Assembly (NCBI GenBank): GCA_047936785.1
Contig: CP176394.1
DNA length: 64,000 bases
Source of the DNA: Acidaminobacterium chupaoyuni
Lineage (GTDB): Bacteria > Bacillota > Clostridia > Oscillospirales > Butyricicoccaceae
Reading direction: 5' to 3' (one strand)
Shown here: in pieces, positions 51,991 to 61,850 of the stretch
Layout of the letters: the number at the start of each line of letters is the position of its first letter
Position numbering within the stretch: position 1 is the stretch's first letter
The notes under the pieces: generated by a model
Database searches by the model: none
What the model saw: the letters and a program-made list of their open reading frames with translations, nothing else
Told to the model about the DNA's origin: nothing
Position numbers and translations under genes: made by a program

Positions 51991-53808
51991 TCAGCGGTTC
52001 AGAATTTCCATAAATTCTTCGCCTGTGATCGTTTCTTTTTCCAGCAGATAGCGGGCCAGCTCATGCAGCTTTTCGGAATCGTTTTTCAAGATCTCAAAAG
52101 CCTTTTGGTGGGCCTGCTTGATGGTTTCCAGCACCAGCCCATCCACTTTCGAAGCCGTTTCCTGCGAGCATTGCAGGGTGGTATCGCCGCCCAGATATTG
52201 GTTTGTCACCGTTTCCAGCGCCATCATGTCGAATTCATCGCTCATGCCCAGCCGCGTGATCATGGCGCGCGCGATCTTGGTGGCCTGTTCGATATCGTTG
52301 GAAGCGCCCGAAGTGCAGGTTCCGAAAATCAGCTCTTCCGCCGCGCGCCCCGCGGTGAAGGTGCAGATCTTGGCCAGAGCCTCTTCGCGGCTCATCAGCA
52401 GCTTTTCTTCTTCATCCACCTGCATGGTATAGCCCAAAGCGCCCGAAGTGCGCGGCACAATGGTGATTTTATGCACAGGCGCAGAATTTTTCTGCCGCGC
52501 CGCCACCAGCGCGTGGCCGATCTCATGGTAAGCGACGATCTGGCGTTCTTTGCCCGAGATCACGGCGTTTTTGCGCTGATAACCCGCGATAACGGTTTCG
52601 ATGGCTTCTTCCAAATCGCTTTGGCAAACGGTCTGACGCCCCGCGCGCACCGCGTTAAGCGCGCCTTCATTGATAATATTGGCAAGTTCCGCGCCCGAAG
52701 TGCCTGCCGTGGCGCGGGCGATCACATTCCAATCAACCTTTTCGTCGATCTGGATATTTTTGGCGTGCACTTTCAAAATCGCTTCGCGGCCCTTCAGATC
52801 GGGCAGCTCCACGGGGATGCGGCGGTCAAAACGGCCGGGGCGCAGCAGCGCCTGATCCAGCACTTCGGGGCGGTTGGTGGCTGCCAGAATGATCACGCCT
52901 TTGCTGCCGTCGAAGCCATCCATCTCGCTGAGCAGCTGGTTGAGGGTCTGTTCGCGTTCATCGTTGCCGCCCATCATGTTATCGCGGCGTTTGCCGATGG
53001 CATCGATCTCATCGATGAACACGATGCAGGGGGCTTTTTCCTGCGCCTGTTTGAACAGGTCGCGAACGCGGGCCGCGCCCATGCCCACAAACATTTCAAT
53101 AAATTCGGAACCCGAGATCGAGAAAAACGGAACGCCCGCTTCGCCCGCCACGGCCTTGGCCAGCAGGGTCTTGCCTGTGCCCGGAGGGCCCACCAGCAGC
53201 GCGCCTTTGGGCATCTGCGCGCCGATCTGCTGATAGCGGCCGGGGTTATGCAGAAAATCGACGATCTCTGTGAGGGCCTCTTTGGCTTCATCCTGCCCCG
53301 CCACATCGGCAAAGGTTTTGCCTGTTTCGGCTTCCACATATACCTTGGCGTTGCTTTTGCCAAAGCTCATCACATTGCCGCCGCCCATTTTCTTCGACAT
53401 CACGCGGAACAGCAGATTTCCCAGCAGGATCATCACGGCAAACGGCAGCACAAACGAAAGCAGCATCGAAACAAGGGGCGAGGTTTTCTTTTCGATGACG
53501 CCGCCGAAGGTGACCCCCGATTTCAGCAGGCGGTCGGTGAGCTGGGGGTCGCCCACGCTGCCCGTGACATAAACATTTTTATCTTTTTTATCGGTGGTCT
53601 GAAAGGCAATGGTGTCATCCTGCAGCTGCACCACCGCGATCTTCCCGTTTTCCAGCATATCCACGAATTTGTTATATTCCACCGTTACCGGGTCGTGGGA
53701 AAACAGCAAATTCAATAACACCAGAATGCAGATCACCGCCACATAATAATAGATCAGTGGCTTCTTGCTTCGCTTGGGCGAACCGGATGAACCGCTTGTC
53801 ACTGCCAT
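51991..53808 (-). CDS. ftsH: ATP-dependent zinc metalloprotease FtsH
   Basis: A 605-residue membrane protease. Two membrane helices (about 18-36 and 110-132) flank a short extracellular domain. The AAA+ motor has Walker A GPPGTGKTLLAK near residue 209 and the second region of homology with NRPEVLDQALLRPGRFDR near 305. The zinc site is HEIGH near 430. It degrades misfolded membrane proteins and selected regulators. GGAGG precedes ATG 53808. Confidence 0.97.
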   Translation of the reverse strand: MAVTSGSSGSPKRSKKPLIYYYVAVICILVLLNLLFSHDPVTVEYNKFVDMLENGKIAVVQLQDDTIAFQTTDKKDKNVYVTGSVGDPQLTDRLLKSGVTFGGVIEKKTSPLVSMLLSFVLPFAVMILLGNLLFRVMSKKMGGGNVMSFGKSNAKVYVEAETGKTFADVAGQDEAKEALTEIVDFLHNPGRYQQIGAQMPKGALLVGPPGTGKTLLAKAVAGEAGVPFFSISGSEFIEMFVGMGAARVRDLFKQAQEKAPCIVFIDEIDAIGKRRDNMMGGNDEREQTLNQLLSEMDGFDGSKGVIILAATNRPEVLDQALLRPGRFDRRIPVELPDLKGREAILKVHAKNIQIDEKVDWNVIARATAGTSGAELANIINEGALNAVRAGRQTVCQSDLEEAIETVIAGYQRKNAVISGKERQIVAYHEIGHALVAARQKNSAPVHKITIVPRTSGALGYTMQVDEEEKLLMSREEALAKICTFTAGRAAEELIFGTCTSGASNDIEQATKIARAMITRLGMSDEFDMMALETVTNQYLGGDTTLQCSQETASKVDGLVLETIKQAHQKAFEILKNDSEKLHELARYLLEKETITGEEFMEILNR

Positions 53809-54030
53809 CTCTTTTCCTCCTCACAATTTTCAGCCGCCAAAAGGGGCTTTCTTTTCTTTTTTGTTCTGCGCCGGGGTCGCGGGCTTTCCATAAAAAAGCC
53901 GGGTCTCTGCCGCAAAAAAGGGAACAACTGTTTTTTGTTATTATAGCACCCTGTTTTCTGAAAACATAGAACCATTCGGGGTTTTTGCCCATTTTTTTCA
54001 GTTTGTTCATGATTTTGTTTCGGCGGCGTC

Positions 54031-54063
54031 AAAAAGGCGGCGTCATCTTTCGATAACGCCGCC
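54031..54063 (-). terminator. Terminator after the YtcJ-like amidohydrolase
   Basis: Stem GGCGGCGT / ACGCCGCC (54036-54043 and 54056-54063) followed by TTTTT on the minus strand. Confidence 0.75.
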
Positions 54064-54076
54064 GCGGGTTGAAAGC

Positions 54077-55675
54077 TTAAATTTTCTCTCGCAGATAAAC
54101 GGTGCTGCCCTCTTTCAAGGTTTCCAGCACGCGGATATCGCATAAGGTGGTTTTGGGTTCTTTCAGCGGGTCGCGCTCAAGAATGACCAGATCGGCCAGC
54201 TTGCCCGCCTTCAAACTGCCCTTGCGGTCTTCTTCAAAATATTGATACGCGGCGTTGAGGGTAACGGCCTTCAGCGCATCCAGCACAGAGATTCGTTCTT
54301 CTTCGCCCATGGAAGCGCCGCTTTTGCTGACGCGGTTGACGGCGCACCACACTGTGCGCATCATATCCGGCAGCAAAACGGGGGTATCCTGATGAAAAGT
54401 ATAGACAAGGCCCTCTTTCTGGGCGGTGGCGGCGGGGCTGATCTCTTTGGCGCGCTCTTCACCCAGATTCTTGCGGTGCACATCGCCCCAATAATAGGTA
54501 TGCGCCGTGAAGAACGAAGCGATCATGCCCAGCCGGGCCATTTTTGCCACCTGATCTTTGCGAATGGTTTGGGCGTGGATCATCACGGGGCGGATATCTT
54601 CCTGCCGCCGCGCTTCCTGCCGCACCTTTTCATAAGCCGAAATCAGCTGGTCTGCCGCGGCATCGCCGTTGCAGTGGGCAAGCAGCTGCACATTTTCTTC
54701 GGTGGCTTTCTGCAAAAATTCGCGCACCGCTTCATCGGTATAAATCGGGTAACCGCGGTAGCCATCGGTTTCGCCCTCATAAGGCTTTGTCATCCACGCG
54801 GTCTTCCCCTGGGGCGAACCATCCAGAAAAATTTTATAGCCGCCCAGGCGCAGCCGGCGCTGATAATTGCGATAGATCGCCTGCTGTTCCAGCAAAGCTT
54901 CGCTGGTCTTCATATCGGCATAGGCCACCACATCGATGGATAAGCGCCCCTCTTTGGCCGCTTCGGCCAGCAGATCGAAATCTTTGCGCGCCACTTTGCC
55001 ATCCTGCGCCGTGGTGATGCCAAAGCTCAAATAGATCTGCTGGGCCTTTTCCAGATATTCCATGATCTGTGTGCCCGAAAAACTCATCACGCCGCCCGCC
55101 ATGCGGATAAACGCATTCTCTTCCAAATAACCATCCGGCTGGCCATCCGGCTTGTGACCGATCTTCCCGCCTTCGGGCGCCACGGTTTCGGCGGTGATGC
55201 CCAAACGCCGCAGCCCCGCGGAATTGACCGCCCCCATATGGCCCGAAGCATGCACCACGATCACGGGGTTTTCCGAACAGACGGAATCTAAAAACGCCGC
55301 GTCGGGATGGCGCTGCTCGCGCAGATAGTTATGGTCATAGCCAAAGCCGATCAACCACTGATCGGGCGGAAGCTTGTTTTCTTCGCGATAGCGCTGAAGC
55401 GCCGCGCCGATCTCTTCAAAACTGCGCAGCCCTTCCAGCGGGGCCAGCCCCAGAGTGGCCGCGAACTGCGAAATGTGGCTGTGCGCATCGAGAAACGCGG
55501 GCATGAGCGCTTTACCTTTCAAATCGATGCGGCGGGTGTCTTCGGGGGCCTGTGCTTCCACTTCCGCCAGCTTTCCCACCGCCGCGATCTTGCCGCGGCT
55601 GATCAAGATCGCTTCTGCATAAAGCGGTTCTTCCATCGTGATGATGGGGCCGCCAAAAAACAATTTGCTGCTCAT
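54077..55675 (-). CDS. YtcJ-like amidohydrolase (amidohydrolase family 3)
   Basis: A 532-residue metal-dependent hydrolase. The N-terminal metal ligands are His65 and His67 (DAHSHISQ). AHCNGDAAADQ near residue 335 and MIHAQTIRKDQ near 370 carry further ligands, and HQDTPVLLPDMMRTVW near 445 is typical of the YtcJ group. The substrate is unknown; related enzymes act on N-acyl or cyclic amides. A composite beta-sandwich is formed by both ends. GGGAGG precedes ATG 55675. It appears monocistronic, with a terminator directly after it. Confidence 0.88.
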   Translation of the reverse strand: MSSKLFFGGPIITMEEPLYAEAILISRGKIAAVGKLAEVEAQAPEDTRRIDLKGKALMPAFLDAHSHISQFAATLGLAPLEGLRSFEEIGAALQRYREENKLPPDQWLIGFGYDHNYLREQRHPDAAFLDSVCSENPVIVVHASGHMGAVNSAGLRRLGITAETVAPEGGKIGHKPDGQPDGYLEENAFIRMAGGVMSFSGTQIMEYLEKAQQIYLSFGITTAQDGKVARKDFDLLAEAAKEGRLSIDVVAYADMKTSEALLEQQAIYRNYQRRLRLGGYKIFLDGSPQGKTAWMTKPYEGETDGYRGYPIYTDEAVREFLQKATEENVQLLAHCNGDAAADQLISAYEKVRQEARRQEDIRPVMIHAQTIRKDQVAKMARLGMIASFFTAHTYYWGDVHRKNLGEERAKEISPAATAQKEGLVYTFHQDTPVLLPDMMRTVWCAVNRVSKSGASMGEEERISVLDALKAVTLNAAYQYFEEDRKGSLKAGKLADLVILERDPLKEPKTTLCDIRVLETLKEGSTVYLREKI

Positions 55676-55761
55676 CGCTGCATCCTCCCTGTTCCGGTTT
55701 CCATTTTCTTATATCTTATTATAACGGATGAAAAGGGAGAATTTGTAGCTTTTCTGTAAAC

Positions 55762-56520
55762 TCAGGCAAAAGAAAGTTTCAGCCCCACGGGGCAATGGTC
55801 GCTGCCCATCACCTGATGATAGATCTCTGCGTCTTCGATCTTTTCACGCAGCTTCTGCGAAACCAGAAAATAATCGATGCGCCACCCCGCGTTGTTCTGG
55901 CGCGCTTTGAACATATAGCTCCACCAGGTATAGGCCCCTTCCAGATCGGGATAAAGCAGGCGGAAAGAATCCAGGAACCCCGCTTCCTGCAGCAGCGTCA
56001 TTTTTTCGCGTTCTTCCGCTGTGAAGCCCGCGTTGCGCTGGTTGCTTTTGGGGTTCTTCAGGTCGATCTCCCTGTGGGCCACATTCATATCGCCGCAGAT
56101 CACCACCGGCTTGTGTTCTTCCAGCCGGGTCACATAAGCGCGAAAATCGTTTTCCCACTGCATGCGGTAATCCAGACGCGTCAGCTCGCGCTGAGAATTG
56201 GGCACATACACATTGACCAGAATAAATTTTTCAAATTCCAGCGTGATCACGCGGCCTTCGTGGTCGTGCTCATCGATGCCCAGGTCGTAAGTGACCTTCA
56301 GCGGCTCTAAGCGGGTGAACACCGCCGTTCCCGAATATCCCTTTTTCTCGGCGCTGTTCCAATATTGGCGATATCCTTCCAGCTCCAGTTCCGCCTGATC
56401 GGGCTGCATTTTGGTTTCCTGCAGGCAAAACACATCCGCATCCGCTTCTTTGAAAAAATCGAGAAAACCTTTCCCCAAACAGGCGCGAAGCCCGTTGACA
56501 TTCCATGAGATCAGCTGCAT
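55762..56520 (-). CDS. xth: Exodeoxyribonuclease III
   Basis: A 252-residue AP endonuclease/3'-5' exonuclease of base excision repair. Catalytic residues are visible: Asn7 (SWNVNG), Glu35 (LQETKMQ), the Asp-x-Asn in CGDMNVAH near 145 and the terminal SDHCPVGL. Length is normal for ExoA/XthA. It starts 18 bases after the DUF2207 stop codon. Confidence 0.95.
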   Translation of the reverse strand: MQLISWNVNGLRACLGKGFLDFFKEADADVFCLQETKMQPDQAELELEGYRQYWNSAEKKGYSGTAVFTRLEPLKVTYDLGIDEHDHEGRVITLEFEKFILVNVYVPNSQRELTRLDYRMQWENDFRAYVTRLEEHKPVVICGDMNVAHREIDLKNPKSNQRNAGFTAEEREKMTLLQEAGFLDSFRLLYPDLEGAYTWWSYMFKARQNNAGWRIDYFLVSQKLREKIEDAEIYHQVMGSDHCPVGLKLSFA

Positions 56521-56538
56521 CTTCAGCCTTCCTTTCTG

Positions 56539-58347
56539 TTATCGGCTGCCGCCGCCATGGCCGCCGCCCGAAAAACCGCCGCCGCCCGAAAACGAGCTGT
56601 GGCCGCCCCCGCCGCTGCTGCGCATGGCCTGCTGTGCGGCGCTTTGCCCGGCCTGCATTCCGCGGCTCATGGCGTATGACATATGGTTGACCATAAACAT
56701 CATCCGCATCCAATCGCCGTTGCTGCGATATTCGGTCTGCTGGTCTTCGAAATAGCGCGGATAGATCTGTTTGAAGCTTTCCGCCACACGGTCGGCAATG
56801 CCGAAGAGGGTGGCCAGCACCAGATAATCATCCCACAGCGCCACTTCGGCGGGCTGGCGCTCGTTGATGAGCGAAAATTCCTGCAAATAATTTTTAAAGC
56901 CCACCGCCTTGGCCGCCTGTTCTTCGCCCGATGCCGTGAGCACCTCTCTTTTCACATGGAAAAGCCCGAAGAATACCGGCTCGCTGCGCACTTCCAAAAG
57001 CCCTTTGGCCCGCAGCGTCTGCGTTCCTTTGCGTTCCACGCTGTTCTGCCATTCCTGAACGGTGGTGTAATGCGCGCGCGACCAGCGGTAAAACTCTTTT
57101 TCCTGCAAAATGCCGTCGCCGCCCGCCGCCGTTTCCATCAGCTCATAAAGGCGCTGCTCCGTTTCTTCGGTGGGGGGATGCTGCAGCACCACGCTGGTTT
57201 CGGTGGAACTGCCGATGCCCATAAAGCCTTTTGTTTCCTTTTCTTCCACCGATACCTGCCCATGCTGCAAAAACCGCAGCAGATAAGCGCCGATCAGCCC
57301 GCCGTCTTCCGGCGGCAGACCGCCCTCTTTGAGCAGCGCATAAACCGAGGGGATATCCCCTTCCATCGGCAGATCGCGGTTCCACGGCACATCCTTGGGG
57401 CTGACCTTTTTATCGCCTACCGTCAGTTTGCCCGTAGATCTGGTTTTTTTCTTTTGCGAAGCCACCACGGCGATGACCACGCCCACGATGATCACGGGGT
57501 TGAGAAGCATGCCCAGAACGGAAAGCAGCGCATTTTTGCCGCTTTGCGAATTATTTTCATAGCCGTAATAATCGTTATTCCCCCAGCCGCCTTCAGGTTC
57601 TTTTTGATAATCGCTGCCCTCCATGGCCTGATTTTTCAGATTATCAAAGCTTTCTGCCTTTGTCAGCGCGGGCGTGAACAGTTCGGGCGAAAACCGCGCC
57701 AGAATATTCACATATCCGCTGCTTGTAAGCGGTTTGTCGGCGGTGGCGTGGATCTTGCCCTCTTCCACCCAGATCTCGCCCTCAAAACCAAACGCCCAAA
57801 CAGCGGTATCTTCCTTTGTCAGCTGGGCGTTTTCTTTTTCGATCCATACTTCCACTTTCTGCGGAGGCGCCGAAAGTTCATCGTTGACGAAACGGTGATA
57901 AAAACCGTTATAATCCGAAAAGCCTTTCACAAGCCCCGTAACGGTATAGGAAGCCGTGAACACATGATGCCCATAGCTGCCCACGCCCCAGCAAAGCTCA
58001 TAGCCGTCGTTCTTGGTGACGATGCCGCATTTGCCCGCTTTTTCTTCCAAAGAGCGGTCGATATCCCAAGAGGGCTCCTGCTGAAAAACGGTTCCGTTTT
58101 CATCGGTCACCGAAAAATCGCGGATCTCCATTCCTTCCAGATTCGATTGCACCAGATACCATTCTGTGCCCGAATCCACCGTGATATCCCATGTTTCCGA
58201 AATCCTCGCGCTGCCATCCTGCGCCAGCACAACATTTACCGTGATGCCATGCACCGCCTGACCGGATGCCGCGGCGGGCAAAACAAGCAGCGCCGCCAGC
58301 ATCATCGCCAGCAGACATGCCGTTATAACGCGTTTTCCTGTTCTCAT
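56539..58347 (-). CDS. DUF2207 membrane protein
   Basis: A 602-residue protein. A signal peptide (residues 1-28, ending PAAASG) is followed by an extracytoplasmic DUF2207 domain (about 30-240, with ITVNVVLAQDGSARISETWDI and a YTVTGLVKGFSDYNGFYHRF stretch). A membrane helix near 290-312 and a cytoplasmic region come next. The protein ends in a Gly/Ser-rich tail of alternating GGG and FS/HS, usual for the family. Function is unknown. ATG 58347 is chosen because GGAGAGC precedes it and it begins a clear signal peptide. Confidence 0.86.
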   Translation of the reverse strand: MRTGKRVITACLLAMMLAALLVLPAAASGQAVHGITVNVVLAQDGSARISETWDITVDSGTEWYLVQSNLEGMEIRDFSVTDENGTVFQQEPSWDIDRSLEEKAGKCGIVTKNDGYELCWGVGSYGHHVFTASYTVTGLVKGFSDYNGFYHRFVNDELSAPPQKVEVWIEKENAQLTKEDTAVWAFGFEGEIWVEEGKIHATADKPLTSSGYVNILARFSPELFTPALTKAESFDNLKNQAMEGSDYQKEPEGGWGNNDYYGYENNSQSGKNALLSVLGMLLNPVIIVGVVIAVVASQKKKTRSTGKLTVGDKKVSPKDVPWNRDLPMEGDIPSVYALLKEGGLPPEDGGLIGAYLLRFLQHGQVSVEEKETKGFMGIGSSTETSVVLQHPPTEETEQRLYELMETAAGGDGILQEKEFYRWSRAHYTTVQEWQNSVERKGTQTLRAKGLLEVRSEPVFFGLFHVKREVLTASGEEQAAKAVGFKNYLQEFSLINERQPAEVALWDDYLVLATLFGIADRVAESFKQIYPRYFEDQQTEYRSNGDWMRMMFMVNHMSYAMSRGMQAGQSAAQQAMRSSGGGGHSSFSGGGGFSGGGHGGGSR

Positions 58348-58558
58348 GTTTGCTCTCCGTTTCTTTCCCCGAATCGCCCGTTTGAGGGCCTCCGTGTTTT
58401 TCATAAGCCGCCGTGCTTTTCCTGTTGTCGATAGATAAAGCTATTTTACCATAGCTTCTTCTCTTTTGCATTCTTTTACGCAGAATTTCACTAACAGGCC
58501 AAATCACCAAATTGTTTTCTTGCCGCTCGTATCATTTTGCCAAAATATTGTTAAGCAC

Positions 58559-58587
58559 TTGAAACATTTTTCCGCTCAGCGTATACT
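58559..58587 (+). promoter_or_regulatory. Promoter of the AbgB-like gene
   Basis: TTGAAA (58559-58564), 17-base spacer, TATACT (58582-58587), 60 bases before the start codon. Confidence 0.8.
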
Positions 58588-58646
58588 GTTCTTATCTTTA
58601 AAATAAAGTTTTTCACTTTATTCAATATAAAAAGGTGGTAATTGTC

Positions 58647-60098
58647 ATGAACAAAGCAGAAGCTTTGCGCGTTATCGATCAAAAGGCGGATCTTCTCAAT
58701 GATGTCAACGACAGCATCTGGGAATATGCCGAAACCGCGTTCAAAGAATTCAAATCGGCCGACAAGCTTTGCGAGGCGCTGGAAAGCCAGGGCTTCCGGG
58801 TAACCAAGGGCGTTGCGGATATCCCCACCGCCTTCACCGCCAGCTTCGGCAGCGGCAAGCCCGTGATCGGCCTGCTGGGCGAATTCGATGCGCTTTCCGG
58901 CCTGAGCCAGGTGGCGGGATGCCCCGAAAAAAAGCCTCTGGTTGCCGGCGCGCCGGGCCACGGCTGCGGCCATAACTGCCTGGGCACAGGCTCTCTGGCG
59001 GCCGCCATCGCCGTGAAAGAATATCTGACTTCGAACCCCCAGGTGAAAGGCACCGTGATTTATTTCGGCTGCCCCGGTGAAGAAGGCGGCTCGGGCAAAG
59101 CGTTCATGGCCCGTGAAGGCGTTTTCAAAGATCTGGATGTGGCCATCACCTGGCATCCCGGCGCGACCAACTGCGTCACCAGCGGTTCTTCTTTGGCGAA
59201 CTATCAGGTGGCCTACCGTTTTTACGGCACATCGGCTCATGCCGCCGCCGACCCCCATCTGGGCCGCAGCGCGCTGGATGCCGTGGAGCTGATGAACATC
59301 GGCGTGCAGTTCCTGCGTGAACATATGATCGACGAAGCCCGCGTGCATTACGCCATCACCAACCCCGGCGGCTATTCCCCCAATGTGGTTCAGCCCACGG
59401 CCGAGGTGCTTTATCTGATCCGTTCGCCCAAAAACCAACAGGTGGAAGAGCTTTATCAGCGCGTGAACAAGATCGCCCAGGGCGCGGCGCTGATGACCGA
59501 AACCCGTTTGGAAACAGAATTTATCAAAGGCTGCTCCAACACCGTTCCCAACAACGCCTTGGAAGCGCTTTTATATGAAAATTTCAAAGAAGTGGGCGTG
59601 CCCCATTATACCGATGAAGAACGCGCCTTCGCCCGCGAAGTGATCGCTCATTATGAAGCCGGCCCCAACGCTCAAGATAGCGCGGCGGGCGTCTGCACCG
59701 AATGGCGCGATGAGCTGAACACCTATTATAAAGATCATGGCGTCGATCTCAACGAATTCCTGCTTTCTCTGCATCCTTATGAAAAAGCAACACCCGGTTC
59801 CACCGATGTGGGCGATGTCAGCTGGAACTGCCCCACCGCGCAGATCCATGTGGTGACCTCCGCGGCCAAGACCCCGGGTCATTCCTGGCAGTTCACTTCC
59901 TGCAACAAGACCACCATCGCCCACAAGGGCGTCGCGGTGGCGGGCAAAGTGATGGCCGGCGCGGTGATCGACCTGTTCAATAACCATGAACTGATCGCCA
60001 AAGCCAAAGCCGAATTCGACCATCGTCTGGAAGGCAACCCCTATAAATGCCCCATCCCTGCCGGCATCAAGCCCCAGGCGCTGGGTTCCAAAGCATAA
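58647..60098 (+). CDS. M20-family amidohydrolase, AbgB-like
   Basis: A 483-residue peptidase close in length and sequence to AbgB, one subunit of the p-aminobenzoyl-glutamate hydrolase: ASFGSGKPVIGLLGEFDALSG near residue 65, the metal site GHGCGHNCLGTG near 108, GCPGEEGGSGKAFM near 142, and PHLGRSALDAVELM near 205. AbgB normally pairs with AbgA, which is not in this window, so it may act alone on another aminoacyl-glutamate or N-acyl substrate. ATG 58647 follows AAAGGTGG. Codon use is GC-rich in the third position, consistent with high expression. Confidence 0.9.
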   Translation: MNKAEALRVIDQKADLLNDVNDSIWEYAETAFKEFKSADKLCEALESQGFRVTKGVADIPTAFTASFGSGKPVIGLLGEFDALSGLSQVAGCPEKKPLVAGAPGHGCGHNCLGTGSLAAAIAVKEYLTSNPQVKGTVIYFGCPGEEGGSGKAFMAREGVFKDLDVAITWHPGATNCVTSGSSLANYQVAYRFYGTSAHAAADPHLGRSALDAVELMNIGVQFLREHMIDEARVHYAITNPGGYSPNVVQPTAEVLYLIRSPKNQQVEELYQRVNKIAQGAALMTETRLETEFIKGCSNTVPNNALEALLYENFKEVGVPHYTDEERAFAREVIAHYEAGPNAQDSAAGVCTEWRDELNTYYKDHGVDLNEFLLSLHPYEKATPGSTDVGDVSWNCPTAQIHVVTSAAKTPGHSWQFTSCNKTTIAHKGVAVAGKVMAGAVIDLFNNHELIAKAKAEFDHRLEGNPYKCPIPAGIKPQALGSKA

Positions 60099-60142
60099 AC
60101 AGCTTTCAAAAAAAGAGCCGCTGCACAGGCGGCGCACGAAAG

Positions 60143-60177
60143 AAAAAAGGAAGAGGCATAAAGTCTCTTCCTTTTTT
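60143..60177. terminator. Bidirectional terminator after the AbgB-like gene
   Basis: AAAAAAGGAAGAG / CTCTTCCTTTTTT, a 13-bp stem with a short loop, serving both this gene and convergent pduL. Confidence 0.8.
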
Positions 60178-60258
60178 GATTTTCGCGCAAGTGGTGAACA
60201 ACGATTCGCCATTTTTCGCAAAAATATTACATTCAGTTTATTTTTTGCCTGGGAAATC

Positions 60259-60825
60259 TTAGAGGATGATCTCGCCTTCCACTTCGCCGCTGATGCCGGC
60301 CGCGTTGGCTTCATCGGTGTCGATGTGCATTCTCTTCAGGAATTTATCGGAAACGCGAACAACGGTTTCATGGAAAGTCACGCTGCGGTCGCCGGTGGTT
60401 TTCACGCTGACGATCTGCTTATCTTTCAGGCCGAGTTCTGCCGCGTCGGCGGTGGTGATGTGAATATGGCGCTTGGCGGCGATCACGCCGCATTCCAGTT
60501 CCACTTCGCCGCAGGGGCCGACAAGCTTCACGCCGGGGGTTCCCGCGATATCGCCGCTTTCGCGAACAGGGGCTTTCAGGCCCAGCGCGCGGGCATCTGT
60601 AAAGGAAACTTCGATCTGGGAAGCAGGTCTTTCAGGCCCGAGGATGCTCATTTTCAGCGAGCCCTTGGGGCCTTCGACTGTCACTTTTTCTTCGCAGGCG
60701 AACTGGCCGGGCTGAGAAAGATCTTTCTTGCGGGTCAGCTGATATCCGGCGCCGAACAGGGTTTCCACATCGGCGCGTGTCAAATGGATATGTCTTGCAG
60801 ATGTTTCAATAATCACTTTTGCCAT
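60259..60825 (-). CDS. pduL: Phosphate propanoyl/acetyltransferase, PduL family
   Basis: A 188-residue zinc enzyme interconverting acyl-CoA and acyl phosphate, unrelated to classic Pta. Metal-binding histidines are in the twin motifs SARHIHLT near residue 10 and AKRHIHITTAD near 118, with RMHIDTDEANAA at the end. There is no microcompartment gene nearby and no N-terminal encapsulation peptide, so a cytosolic role in acetate fermentation is more likely than propanediol use. AAGGAG precedes ATG 60825. Confidence 0.93.
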   Translation of the reverse strand: MAKVIIETSARHIHLTRADVETLFGAGYQLTRKKDLSQPGQFACEEKVTVEGPKGSLKMSILGPERPASQIEVSFTDARALGLKAPVRESGDIAGTPGVKLVGPCGEVELECGVIAAKRHIHITTADAAELGLKDKQIVSVKTTGDRSVTFHETVVRVSDKFLKRMHIDTDEANAAGISGEVEGEIIL

Positions 60826-60877
60826 GCTGTATAATCTCCTTATTCATCTGCGGAATTTCCGCTTTTATATTAATTTT

Positions 60878-60906
60878 AATGTAACATATTTGCGCCGTTT
60901 TATCAA
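60878..60906 (-). promoter_or_regulatory. Promoter of pduL
   Basis: TTGATA (60906-60901), 17-base spacer, TACATT (60883-60878) on the minus strand. A small GCGGAA/TTCCGC hairpin follows in the leader. Confidence 0.75.
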
Positions 60907-60968
60907 CCGAATCCACAAAATAAAAATAGTGCATCAAAAATTTACGCGCAGTTTTGTAAAATTCACAC

Positions 60969-60997
60969 TTTACAATATGTATTTGTCGCATTATACT
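60969..60997 (+). promoter_or_regulatory. Promoter of the XRE regulator gene
   Basis: TTTACA (60969-60974), 17-base spacer, TATACT (60992-60997), 50 bases before the start codon. Confidence 0.75.
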
Positions 60998-61047
60998 TAT
61001 ATTACTCGTTTTAGTGGGTATTCTGTTGTTTTTTGGGGGGAGGAGTC

Positions 61048-61749
61048 ATGGTCAACGATTTTCCGCGGACCTTGTCGCTGTTGCGTCAGGAAAAGAAAAT
61101 AAGCCAGAAAAACGCAGCTTGTGAGCTGGGAATTTCGCAGGCGCTGCTTTCCCATTATGAAAACGGCGTTCGTGAACCCGGGCTCAGTTTTGTTGTGCGC
61201 GCCGCAGATTTTTACGGTGTTTCCTGCGATTATCTTTTAGGGCGCACCATGTCCCGCGACGGTGCTTCCATCACCGTGGAAGAACTGGGCGATATGAGCG
61301 TGGAAAAGGGCAATGTGCTGCGCGGAAGCGTCATGGCGCTTCTGAACAAGAAGCTTCTCATCAATTCGGCGGGCATCCTTTTGGATATCATCGGCAAAAC
61401 AGGCGATCGCGCGCTGATCACCCATGTTTCGGCCTATTTATCCACCGCCCTTTATAAAATGTATCGCCATGTCTATCTCATCGCGGGCCGTCATTCCGAT
61501 TCGATGTTCTCGGTGCCTGCTTCGGCCTTCAGCGAGCTTTGCAACGCCGAAATGCAGCTGCGCGAATTTCAGCTGCGCGCCATGGAAGCCAAAAACCTGC
61601 AAAGCAAAGAACCGCTTGAATTCCCCGATATTTCCATTGACGCTTTGACGGAATCTTACGCAAATCTGGCGCCCGCTCTTTTTTCGACCCTTCACAATGT
61701 TTCAGAAGAATTGGAAAAGCTTCAAACCATGCCGCAAGCAAAAAAATAA
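61048..61749 (+). CDS. XRE-family transcriptional regulator
   Basis: A 233-residue protein with an N-terminal Cro/C1-type helix-turn-helix (residues 7-64: LLRQEKKISQKNAACELGIS, then QALLSHYENGVREPG). A helical C-terminal domain of unknown fold (about 75-225) follows. The GRTMSRDG stretch after the HTH is common in clostridial XRE regulators. ATG 61048 follows GGGGGGAGGAG. No operator can be assigned. It is divergent from pduL, 222 bases apart, and might regulate that gene, which is only inference. Confidence 0.88.
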   Translation: MVNDFPRTLSLLRQEKKISQKNAACELGISQALLSHYENGVREPGLSFVVRAADFYGVSCDYLLGRTMSRDGASITVEELGDMSVEKGNVLRGSVMALLNKKLLINSAGILLDIIGKTGDRALITHVSAYLSTALYKMYRHVYLIAGRHSDSMFSVPASAFSELCNAEMQLREFQLRAMEAKNLQSKEPLEFPDISIDALTESYANLAPALFSTLHNVSEELEKLQTMPQAKK

Positions 61750-61769
61750 ATCTTTTTTAAGAAAAAGGC

Positions 61770-61798
61770 TTGCTTTTTTCTCTGTGGCGTGGTAGAAT
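61770..61798 (+). promoter_or_regulatory. Promoter of the tRNA-Thr/tRNA-Tyr pair
   Basis: TTGCTT (61770-61775), 17-base spacer, TAGAAT (61793-61798), 52 bases before tRNA-Thr. Confidence 0.75.
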
Positions 61799-61850
61799 GA
61801 TTCTCGCACTGATCGATACGGGTTTCGCCCCGAGTGCGCGATGAAAATTC

